A stretch of 33,506 bases of DNA from Pseudomonadota bacterium (GTDB lineage: Bacteria > Pseudomonadota > Alphaproteobacteria > Micavibrionales > Micavibrionaceae), in contig JACQIJ010000060.1 in assembly GCA_016198545.1 (NCBI GenBank), positions 1 through 33,506 on the forward strand, given 5' to 3'. Positions 1 to 6,452 of the stretch are shown here, in pieces. The first letter of the stretch is position 1, and the number at the start of each line of letters is the position of its first letter. A program made the position numbers and the translations under genes. The notes beneath the pieces were generated by a model that saw only the letters and a list, made by a program, of their open reading frames with translations, was not told the origin of the DNA and did no database searches.

Positions 1-272
1 CTCTACTCGTTCCCTGGCGTTAAACTTGGATGTTTATACGCATCATGCCAGACAAGCTTTCGATTGGCATAATAATTATAGTTTTTAAATTATGTAATGA
101 GTAATAGAAAAGAATCTTTCCCGACGCAACAGTTTTTTGAAACAGAAGTGCTGCTATGCACAGACAAAATCTCTCCTATTTCCTAGGCAGCAAATAGGCC
201 TTGTTTGGATATTTTTCGGAAAAACGATAGAATTAAGCCAGTGAGCCCCGATTCTCGCGAAGGAAACCCCAA
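1..272. other. AT-rich leader region upstream of the DUF484 gene
   Basis: No convincing gene is visible in this stretch. It is clearly richer in A and T than the rest of the window, as expected for an intergenic region. A short inverted repeat, CCTATTT (175-181) and AAATAGG (192-198) separated by 10 bases, is present; it could be the hairpin of an upstream gene's terminator or a regulatory site. A promoter-like pair follows it just before the first gene. Confidence 0.4.
205..233 (+). promoter_or_regulatory. Candidate sigma-70-type promoter for DUF484–xerC
   Basis: TTGGAT (205-210) and TAGAAT (228-233) are separated by 17 bases, matching the -35/-10 spacing of a housekeeping promoter. They lie about 40 bases before the ATG at 273, which has an AAGGA ribosome binding site at 260-264. 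This is a pattern match only. Confidence 0.4.
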
Positions 273-986
273 ATGTCCGATACGCTGATAAAAACCAAAC
301 AGGTAAAATCGAAGCTGACCAAAGACGAAGTAATCGACTTTTTAACGGGCAATCCCGACTTCCTGAACCGCAATCCGGAACTTTACGACATCCTGACCCC
401 GCCGAAGGAAAAAACCCAAAGAGGTGTCGTCGATTTCCAGCATTATATGGTCAGACGGTTGAAAGAAGATCGCGACGACATCATCCAGTCGGCCCGTGAA
501 ATGATCGAAACAACCCGATCCAACACGCATAACCTGAGCCGCGTTCATACGGCCGTGCTGGCCCTGCTGGAAGCCGGAAATTTCGAGGATTTTATCCATA
601 CGATAACGATGGACACAGCGGGCATTCTAGGGGTGGACATTGTTACCCTTGTGATTGAAAACGATTCCGGCTCCATTCCCCATATAAACCTGACAGGCAT
701 CCGCATTGCCGCACCGGGCGTCGTAGCGGCGAAGATGGGCAAAAACCACGTTCTGCTGGAAACAGGCGTCAGCGGCTCCGAAGCATTATACGGCGCAGGC
801 GCGGCTATGGTGAAATCGCAAGCTCTGCTCCGTTTGAACATCGGTAAAGGCATTCCCTCCTCCCTTATAGCGTTCGGCAGCCGGGACCCGGACATGTTCC
901 TGCCTGACCATGCGACAGACCTCGTAACATTTCTGGGTGGCGTCATCGAACGCTGCTTCCGCGCATGGCTGGACGCGCCGCAATAG
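273..986 (+). CDS. DUF484 family protein
   Basis: A 237-residue cytoplasmic protein matching the DUF484 family. The N-terminal part carries the typical 'FLTGNPDFLNRNPEL' stretch (about residues 23-37), followed by a helical linker and a GAF-like C-terminal half. The family's biochemical role is not established; it is recognised mainly because it sits beside xerC in many proteobacteria, as it does here. The stop codon lies 22 bases inside the xerC reading frame, so the two are probably co-transcribed and translationally coupled. The start is supported by AAGGA eight bases upstream of the ATG. Family assignment is confident; function is unknown. Confidence 0.85.
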   Translation: MSDTLIKTKQVKSKLTKDEVIDFLTGNPDFLNRNPELYDILTPPKEKTQRGVVDFQHYMVRRLKEDRDDIIQSAREMIETTRSNTHNLSRVHTAVLALLEAGNFEDFIHTITMDTAGILGVDIVTLVIENDSGSIPHINLTGIRIAAPGVVAAKMGKNHVLLETGVSGSEALYGAGAAMVKSQALLRLNIGKGIPSSLIAFGSRDPDMFLPDHATDLVTFLGGVIERCFRAWLDAPQ

Positions 987-1933
987 TCAGCCCCGAAACG
1001 CTCGAAGTCTGCTCACCAGACCTCGCTGGCGCTTTTTCGGCATGGCTCAAATGGCTGCGGGTAGAGAAAAACATGTCGCGCCACACAGTACGCGCCTATG
1101 TCCACGACCTGTCGCAATTCATCTCCTTTCTGGCCCGGCATCACGCCTGCAGCGTCAGCATCGGAAGCCTGTCCGAAGCGAACATAAAAGATTTCCGCGC
1201 ATGGATGTCGCGCCGCGCGATGGACGGCGCAGGCAGCGCAACGCGCGCGCGCGGCCTGTCCGGGGTCAAGAATTTCCTGACATGGATGGACAGGCAGGGC
1301 ATCATGCACAATGCCCATATCAAAACCGTACGCAGCCCCAGGCTGCCGCATAAACTGCCGCGGCCCCTGTATGAGAAGCAGGCTCTCAATCTGGTGAAAG
1401 CCGCTCCCGACGATGACTGGATCGCCAAGCGCAACAAGGCATTATTCACACTCCTGTACGGCTGCGGGCTGCGGATAGACGAAGCATTGCAGCTGAATGT
1501 GGCAGATCTGCCCCGCGACGGATTCCTGCGCGTCATGGGAAAGGGCCGCAAGGAACGACAGGTTCCCGTCCTTGCCGTCGTCGAAAAAATACTGGGGAAT
1601 TATCAGGTGCACTGCCCCTTCGTCGAAACGCCGGACCGCCCCCTCTTCATGGGCAAAAAAGGCAAACGCCTGCATCAGGGTGTCGCCCAGAAGGAAATGC
1701 GTGACCTGCGTCGCGCCATAGGATTGCCTGAAAACGCCACGCCCCACGCGCTGCGCCACAGCTTCGCCACCCACCTTCTGCAAAACGGGGCCAATTTAAG
1801 GGAAATTCAGGAACTGCTAGGCCACACTTCCGTCCGCACGACGCAGCGTTACACGGAAGTGGATGGCAAGGAGCTCATGAAAGTCTATAATGCCTCTCAT
1901 CCGCGGCAATTAAAGAGCGAGGGAAAAAAGTGA
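965..1933 (+). CDS. xerC: Tyrosine recombinase XerC
   Basis: Site-specific recombinase that, with XerD, resolves chromosome dimers at dif during cell division. The 322-residue protein has an N-terminal SAM-like DNA-binding domain (about 20-110, with 'WLRVEKNMSRHTVRAY') and a C-terminal catalytic domain. All expected catalytic residues are visible: R170 in 'GCGLRIDEAL', K193 in 'GKGRKER', H261 and R264 in 'HALRHSFATHLL', H287 in 'LLGHTS', and the nucleophile Y296 in 'TTQRYTEV'. The length is normal, if slightly long at the N-terminus. XerC rather than XerD is inferred from the DUF484 partner upstream. The downstream gene starts in a GTG overlapping this gene's TGA. Confidence 0.92.
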   Translation: MAGRAAIVSPETLEVCSPDLAGAFSAWLKWLRVEKNMSRHTVRAYVHDLSQFISFLARHHACSVSIGSLSEANIKDFRAWMSRRAMDGAGSATRARGLSGVKNFLTWMDRQGIMHNAHIKTVRSPRLPHKLPRPLYEKQALNLVKAAPDDDWIAKRNKALFTLLYGCGLRIDEALQLNVADLPRDGFLRVMGKGRKERQVPVLAVVEKILGNYQVHCPFVETPDRPLFMGKKGKRLHQGVAQKEMRDLRRAIGLPENATPHALRHSFATHLLQNGANLREIQELLGHTSVRTTQRYTEVDGKELMKVYNASHPRQLKSEGKK

Positions 1934-2445
1934 GAACAGGAAGGGCGACGGCGGTTATTGCTGGCATTTTTGGAGCTATGGCGCTGGGCATCGCTTTTCA
2001 TGCGGACGCTGCGAATGGAGTACGGCATGAAAAGCTTAAAAAAGCGGGGGTCCTGATCCCCATAAGCAACCCAAGACAACTTCCCGACGGCAAGCTTGAG
2101 TTCGACGTCTACGCCCAGGGCATAAGCAAATTTAATTATTTGTGGGCCAAAATGTGGGGAAATGATTTCGGATATTATCTGGAAGGTACCAGTAAAGATA
2201 AAAACCGGGTCTGCCCTTATTTTGAAAAGCGCGATAAAACGTACTTTAAAAACGAGGTCATCCAGAGCATGTTACATTATAAAGTCACTCTGGGTCTTCC
2301 GGATCATATGATGCGGGAAATAATAGACGCTCAATGCGCCATCAGCCCGGAACCCGATGACGATGCTGCGCCGCCGGCAGACAATGATAATAATCGCAAT
2401 GCAAGCGGCAAGGCACAGGAACCTCCAGTTTACAGGGCAGGATAA
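1930..2445 (+). CDS. Secreted protein of unknown function
   Basis: I do not recognise a family. The 171-residue product begins with a likely Sec signal peptide: basic start, hydrophobic stretch of about residues 8-22, and a possible cleavage site after 'HADA' near residue 27. The mature part has two cysteines (in 'NRVCPYF' and 'DAQCAI') that could form a disulfide, and a disordered Asp/Asn/Pro-rich tail. The GTG start overlaps the xerC stop by four bases (GTGA), which suggests coupling; an in-frame ATG at 1978-1980 would cut into the signal peptide and is less likely. Probably periplasmic. The reading frame has coding-like composition and a clear export signal, but the function cannot be guessed. 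Confidence 0.7.
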   Translation: MRTGRATAVIAGIFGAMALGIAFHADAANGVRHEKLKKAGVLIPISNPRQLPDGKLEFDVYAQGISKFNYLWAKMWGNDFGYYLEGTSKDKNRVCPYFEKRDKTYFKNEVIQSMLHYKVTLGLPDHMMREIIDAQCAISPEPDDDAAPPADNDNNRNASGKAQEPPVYRAG

Positions 2446-2452
2446 ACGACGC

Positions 2453-2764
2453 ATGGCAACTATCGAGAATTTAGTGGTCTTTTTATATGCCCTTGCCCCA
2501 CTTTCCAGCAGCATTGCCTATCTGCCGCAAATCAGAAAAATCCTGCGCGCCGCGCCGCACGAAGTAAGAGGCATTTCAATACAGGCGTGGTCTTTATGGC
2601 TCTGCAATGCGCTTATAGCCGTTTTCTACGGCGTGCTGCGCATTCACGATCCCCTGTTCATTACGGTATCGACCGTTAGCGCCCTCTGGTGCGCGCTGCT
2701 GATAGGCCTGACGCTGTGGAAACAGGCGCAGAAGCCACATGCCTGCGCCGAAATAAACAAATAG
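2453..2764 (+). CDS. SemiSWEET-like PQ-loop membrane protein
   Basis: A 103-residue membrane protein with three predicted transmembrane helices and the PQ motif in 'AYLPQIRKIL' (P25-Q26), the arrangement of bacterial SemiSWEET sugar transporters, which act as dimers. The size fits the family, usually 85-105 residues. The frame is open back to 2357, but the homologous part begins at the ATG at 2453, so that start was chosen; it lies 7 bases after the previous gene's stop. Substrate cannot be read from the sequence; some members of this PQ-loop group are not proven sugar carriers. It is likely the last gene of the unit starting at DUF484. Confidence 0.75.
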   Translation: MATIENLVVFLYALAPLSSSIAYLPQIRKILRAAPHEVRGISIQAWSLWLCNALIAVFYGVLRIHDPLFITVSTVSALWCALLIGLTLWKQAQKPHACAEINK

Positions 2765-2777
2765 AACAACCTGCCCG

Positions 2778-3257
2778 TTATTGCTTTGAAGGCGGTGCGC
2801 TCTGCTGGGGCCCCGGAACGGATGATCCGGTGCGCGCCGACATCATGGCGGCATCCACCATCTTGGCAATTTCCGGCTGCACTATGCTTTGGTATACCGG
2901 CATTTTTTGGGAAATGGATGCCGCTTCGGCCGAACCGAAATAACCGACCATTCTTTCCAGTTCCGGAGCCGTGAAAACTTCAGCCATCGTTTCGACCGAG
3001 AGCTTGTCCAGCTTCTCGAAATCCATCGACTTCATCATGATATCCTTGAACCGCGGGCGGTCCGGCGGCGGAATGCGCTGCGATAATTGTTCAACCGCCG
3101 CTTCAATCTGAACTTTGGCGGGTCTGATTTCATGCATCTTTTTGGCAAGATCCAGGCGTTGCGCCATATCCACCGGCTTGCCTGCCGAATCCTGCGCCAT
3201 CGCCGGAAACGCAAGCATAATCACAATAACGCACCACACCCGTATGATTTGTCTCAT
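2778..3257 (-). CDS. Exported DUF2059 domain protein
   Basis: A 159-residue protein with an N-terminal signal peptide (hydrophobic 'VWCVIVIMLAFPAMA', cleavage likely after 'AMA' near residue 21). It is followed by a helical region matching DUF2059: the segment 'AEVFTAPELERMVGYFGSAEA' in about the middle resembles the 'FT..EL..+..FY.S' signature of that family. The tail is Pro/Gln/Ser-rich and probably disordered. The family's role is unknown; members are periplasmic. It lies 22 bases downstream of ssb on the same strand and may be read from the ssb promoter. Its 3' end faces the SemiSWEET gene with 13 bases between the two stops. Confidence 0.72.
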   Translation of the reverse strand: MRQIIRVWCVIVIMLAFPAMAQDSAGKPVDMAQRLDLAKKMHEIRPAKVQIEAAVEQLSQRIPPPDRPRFKDIMMKSMDFEKLDKLSVETMAEVFTAPELERMVGYFGSAEAASISQKMPVYQSIVQPEIAKMVDAAMMSARTGSSVPGPQQSAPPSKQ

Positions 3258-3279
3258 TTTTTCTTCTTTCTATTTATTT

Positions 3280-3762
3280 CTAGAACGGAATTTCATCTTC
3301 CAGCTCATCAACACGCTGCTGCTGGTTGGCTGGCGCGGACTGGGCGGGGCCGCCATACGCCGCTGCCCCCTGCCCGGCATTATCCTGCTGATACCCGCCG
3401 GCTGAACCGCCTTTTGAATCAAGCATCGTCAGCTCGCCGCGGAACGGGCGCAGCACGACTTCGGTCGTGTATTTTTCCTGACCGCTCTGGTCCGTCCATT
3501 TGCGCGTTTCCAGTTGGCCCTCGATATAAACTTTAGCGCCCTTCTTCAGGAAACGTTCGGCCACGCCGACAATCCCCTGATTGAATATCACGATACGGTG
3601 CCATTGCGTGCGTTCCTGCCGCTCACCGGAGTTCTTGTCTTTCCAGCTTTCCGACGTTGCCACGGATAAATTGGCGACCTTATCGCCAGACTGCATTGTG
3701 CGGACATCCGGATCCGCCCCCAGATTGCCTACCAAGATTACCTTGTTAACGCTGCCTGCCAC
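3280..3762 (-). CDS. ssb: Single-stranded DNA-binding protein SSB
   Basis: Binds and protects single-stranded DNA during replication, recombination and repair, and recruits partner proteins through its C-terminal tip. The 160-residue product starts 'MAGSVNKVILVGNLGADPDVR', the standard SSB opening. It has an OB-fold over about residues 1-110 ('SWKDKNSGERQERTQWHRIVIFNQ', then 'KKGAKVYIEGQLETRKW'), a Gly/Gln/Ala-rich linker, and the acidic tip 'EDEIPF', a close variant of the usual DDDIPF. The start codon is GTG at 3760-3762, preceded by a GGGGGA ribosome binding site. A good candidate promoter lies upstream. In many alphaproteobacteria ssb lies beside uvrA; here the lon-like gene separates them. 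Confidence 0.95.
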   Translation of the reverse strand: MAGSVNKVILVGNLGADPDVRTMQSGDKVANLSVATSESWKDKNSGERQERTQWHRIVIFNQGIVGVAERFLKKGAKVYIEGQLETRKWTDQSGQEKYTTEVVLRPFRGELTMLDSKGGSAGGYQQDNAGQGAAAYGGPAQSAPANQQQRVDELEDEIPF

Positions 3763-3815
3763 GGTTTTCCCCCGCTGTTATGGTTTAGGATAAATAAATA
3801 TGACTGAGCTGCTTC

Positions 3816-3843
3816 ACTATAGTCCAGTTTTCAGGCTTGTAAA
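3816..3843 (-). promoter_or_regulatory. Candidate ssb promoter
   Basis: Read on the minus strand, TTTACA (3843-3838) and TATAGT (3821-3816) are separated by 16 bases, a close match to a housekeeping promoter. Transcription would start about 45-50 bases before the ssb GTG. I saw no alphaproteobacterial LexA-type GTTC-N7-GTTC box beside it. Confidence 0.5.
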
Positions 3844-3971
3844 TGCTTTCCTGTTAAAAACACGAAACTCTTGCTTGAAACAATCTTGCATTTCTGCTCT
3901 AGTTTTCTGAAATAAAAATAGCGGGAAAGAAAGTCCGCATAATAAACATAAAAAGAACAGGGGAGAAAATA

Positions 3972-6374
3972 ATGAGTTATTGCGAAGAATTTCGCCGCGC
4001 GGCTCCAGTCGTATTCAACGAACTTTTGCAAACCAGCCGCTACTTCGAACGAGAACAGGAAGTTTCCAATGGCATCGCGGCAGCGGATGCCGATCTCGTG
4101 AAAGGCCGGACCTTCAGCGAAATCTTTATCGACGACCTGATTTCCTCGTTTGAATACAACATGCAGGACGTATCGGAAAAAAATGTTCCAAAAGACTTTT
4201 ATCATACGCTTCTGACCGCAAAAACCAAAAAGAAAGAAAACCCGCCGCTGCGCCGGGAGTCGGATGAACGCCTGATGGCGGCACTGGAAGAAAAGCGAAG
4301 CGCAGGAAAGGAACTGAACACACAACGTGTTCCTCTATGCATCCGGGCCCTGATAGGGCACGCCCCCCCGCAGGCGGTAGCGCATTTCGCCAACAAATGG
4401 CTGGAGCTTCATCAGCGGATGCTGAGAATGGTTTACAATGAAGATGCGCACATAATGGAAGAAGACTTTCTGCGCCATTTGCCATCCATCGGCGCCGTCA
4501 TCCAGCAGGAAATCAACAAGGACATCAAGGCGAAGGGCGGCCAGCCTCTGTTCGATGATGATGATGACGGCGGCGGCGGCGATGATGATGATCTTGCTGA
4601 ACTGAAGAAAAAAATCAAGGAAGAACCGCTTACCGAAGAAGGCCGCAAGAAGGCGGAGAAAACATTGCGCCGCCTTAAGAAAATACCCCCGATGGCATCG
4701 GAATACGACACCCAGCTTACCTATCTCGATACGCTCATGTCGCTGCCCTGGGGGAAAAACTCGGAAATTGGGCATGATATCAACCGCGCGAAAGAAGTGC
4801 TGGACGAGGATCACTACGGGCTCAAGAAAGTCAAGGATGCCACCCTGGAACACCTTGCGGTGCAGCTACATACAAAAAGCAATAAAAGGAAGCCTCTGTG
4901 CTTTGTCGGCCCGCCGGGCGTAGGCAAAACATCCATAGGCGAGTCCATTGCAAGGGCATCGGGGCGCGTTTACGCGCGCGTGGCTTTGGGCGGCCTGCAT
5001 GACGAAGCGGAGCTGCGCGGGCACCGCCTGACATACGTAGGCGCCATGCCGGGACGCATCACGCAAAGCATCATAAATGCGGGCGTCATGAATCCTTTGA
5101 TAATGCTGGATGAAATTGATAAACTGGGCGGCAAACAGTTCAACGGAGATCCCGCCGCGGCCATGCTGGAAATTCTTGACCCGGCGCAAAACCACACATT
5201 CAGGGATAATTATCTGGGCGTCGCTCTTGATCTTTCGAATGTACAGTTCATCTGCACGGCGAATAAAATCGAGGATATTCCGCCTCCTCTGCTGGACAGG
5301 ATGGAGGTCATCGCGCTTCCCGGCTACAACAGGGAAGAAAAGCTGCAGATCGCGAAACGCTATCTGGTCCCAAAACAAATGAAGGATAAGGGGCTGACGG
5401 CGGAAACTTTCTCCATCGATGACGGCGCCCTGGACAAACTTATCAGCGAATACACGCGGGAACCGGGCGTGCGCCAGTTGGAAATGCAGATCGCAAGACA
5501 GTGCAGAAAAACCGTTCTGGCCATAGCGGAAGGCAAGATACAGAATAGATCCGTTACAATCGACAACCTTCTGGAGTATGCTGGCAAGCCGAATATCCGC
5601 GCTTCGATTATTGAACAAAAGGATGGCATTGGCATCGTAACCGGCTTGGCCTATATGGACGAGGCAGGCGGCGACATCCTGCCCATCGAGGCCGTAATCA
5701 GGAAAGACGGAACGGATGAATTCACCATACTGGCAACCGGCCAGCTGGGCGACGTCATGGATGAATCCGCGCTCAACGCCCGAACGGTGGTAGAAACGCG
5801 CGCGGCCGATTTCGGCATAGACCCCGAAACCCTGTGGGATAAATCCATCCATCTCCATGCGCTGGACGGTGCCACGCCGAAGGACGGCCCGTCGGCCGGC
5901 GCGGCCATCACGACAGCCATCGTATCTGCGCTGAGCGGCATCCCGATTCGACGAGATCTTGCGATGACGGGGGAAATTTCCTTGAACGGAAAGATAAAAG
6001 CCATCGGCGGATTGCCACAAAAACTGCAAGGCGCTGTCGATGCGGGCGTTAAAATCGTCCTGGTACCGAAAGACAATGAAAGAGACCTGGAAGAGGTTCC
6101 GGACAATGTTAAAAACGCGCTGACGATCATAAAAGTCTCTACGATAGACGACGTTCTCAAGGAATCTCTTACAAAACCGCTCATCCCGTTCAGGGCGGTC
6201 GACAGAGCCAGCGCGCCTGAAATCACCGTTTCTGCCGAACCTACGCTGATGGGGCTTCTATCCCATTACGCAACCAAAATTTTCAGAAGGCTTGGAGAAG
6301 ACAGAAGCAACGATAACCGCCCCGACGACGGCAAGCGGTCTGCGCGCCGCGACGGACCTTCTCCTCGCCAGTGA
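3972..6374 (+). CDS. Lon-type ATP-dependent serine protease with atypical N-terminus
   Basis: An 800-residue AAA+ protease of the LonA type. From about residue 210 it follows canonical Lon: helical 'ELKKKIKEEPLTEEGRKKAEK', then 'DHYGLKKVKDATLEHLAV', Walker A GPPGVGKT (313-320), Walker B LIMLDEID (376-383) and 'LLDRMEVI'. The protease domain has catalytic S641 in 'KDGPSAG' and K684 in 'GGLPQKL', so it should be active. The first about 190 residues do not show the usual LAN/PUA-like substrate-binding domain (no 'LPLLPLRD..VFP' opening) and instead form an unfamiliar, mainly helical region. An Asp/Gly run at about 195-207, coded by GAT and GGC repeats, joins the two parts. The C-terminal 60 residues are basic and probably disordered. 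GGGGAG lies before the ATG. It may be a second Lon beside a standard one elsewhere, so I give no gene symbol. Confidence 0.88.
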   Translation: MSYCEEFRRAAPVVFNELLQTSRYFEREQEVSNGIAAADADLVKGRTFSEIFIDDLISSFEYNMQDVSEKNVPKDFYHTLLTAKTKKKENPPLRRESDERLMAALEEKRSAGKELNTQRVPLCIRALIGHAPPQAVAHFANKWLELHQRMLRMVYNEDAHIMEEDFLRHLPSIGAVIQQEINKDIKAKGGQPLFDDDDDGGGGDDDDLAELKKKIKEEPLTEEGRKKAEKTLRRLKKIPPMASEYDTQLTYLDTLMSLPWGKNSEIGHDINRAKEVLDEDHYGLKKVKDATLEHLAVQLHTKSNKRKPLCFVGPPGVGKTSIGESIARASGRVYARVALGGLHDEAELRGHRLTYVGAMPGRITQSIINAGVMNPLIMLDEIDKLGGKQFNGDPAAAMLEILDPAQNHTFRDNYLGVALDLSNVQFICTANKIEDIPPPLLDRMEVIALPGYNREEKLQIAKRYLVPKQMKDKGLTAETFSIDDGALDKLISEYTREPGVRQLEMQIARQCRKTVLAIAEGKIQNRSVTIDNLLEYAGKPNIRASIIEQKDGIGIVTGLAYMDEAGGDILPIEAVIRKDGTDEFTILATGQLGDVMDESALNARTVVETRAADFGIDPETLWDKSIHLHALDGATPKDGPSAGAAITTAIVSALSGIPIRRDLAMTGEISLNGKIKAIGGLPQKLQGAVDAGVKIVLVPKDNERDLEEVPDNVKNALTIIKVSTIDDVLKESLTKPLIPFRAVDRASAPEITVSAEPTLMGLLSHYATKIFRRLGEDRSNDNRPDDGKRSARRDGPSPRQ
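4554..4592 (+). repeat. In-frame GAT/GGC trinucleotide run in the lon-like gene
   Basis: Four GAT codons, one GAC, four GGC and four GAT codons follow in succession and encode Asp5-Gly4-Asp4. The run sits at the hinge between the atypical N-terminal part and the conserved AAA+ part, where other Lons have a short acidic linker. Length changes by slippage would stay in frame. Confidence 0.8.
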
Positions 6375-6388
6375 ACCGGGCTTTCAAG

Positions 6389-6422
6389 AAAAAAACCGGT
6401 CCCGCGAAGGGCCGGTTTTTTC
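6389..6422 (+). terminator. Rho-independent terminator after the lon-like gene
   Basis: A stem of ACCGG-T-CCC pairing with GGG-CCGGT (one bulged T) around a GCGAA loop is flanked by an A run and followed by TTTTTT. It starts 15 bases after the lon-like stop. A second perfect 7-bp hairpin (GGCCTTT, 2-base loop, AAAGGCC, 6425-6440) follows directly. Confidence 0.85.
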
Positions 6423-6452
6423 TGGCCTTTTGAAAGGCCCGGCCTTATATAT

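Noticed and set aside
965..1933. XerC considered as integrase of a mobile element
   Set aside because: It sits with DUF484 in a conserved chromosomal pair, and there is no tRNA, att-like repeat or cargo around it.
3876..3904. TTGAAA...TCTAGT as a lon-like gene promoter
   Set aside because: The -10 match is poor and other equally weak pairs exist in the same AT-rich gap, so none was annotated.
4866..6029. Long minus-strand open frame (387 codons) inside the lon-like gene
   Set aside because: It lies fully antisense to conserved Lon motifs, shows no family signature and is a by-product of codon bias.
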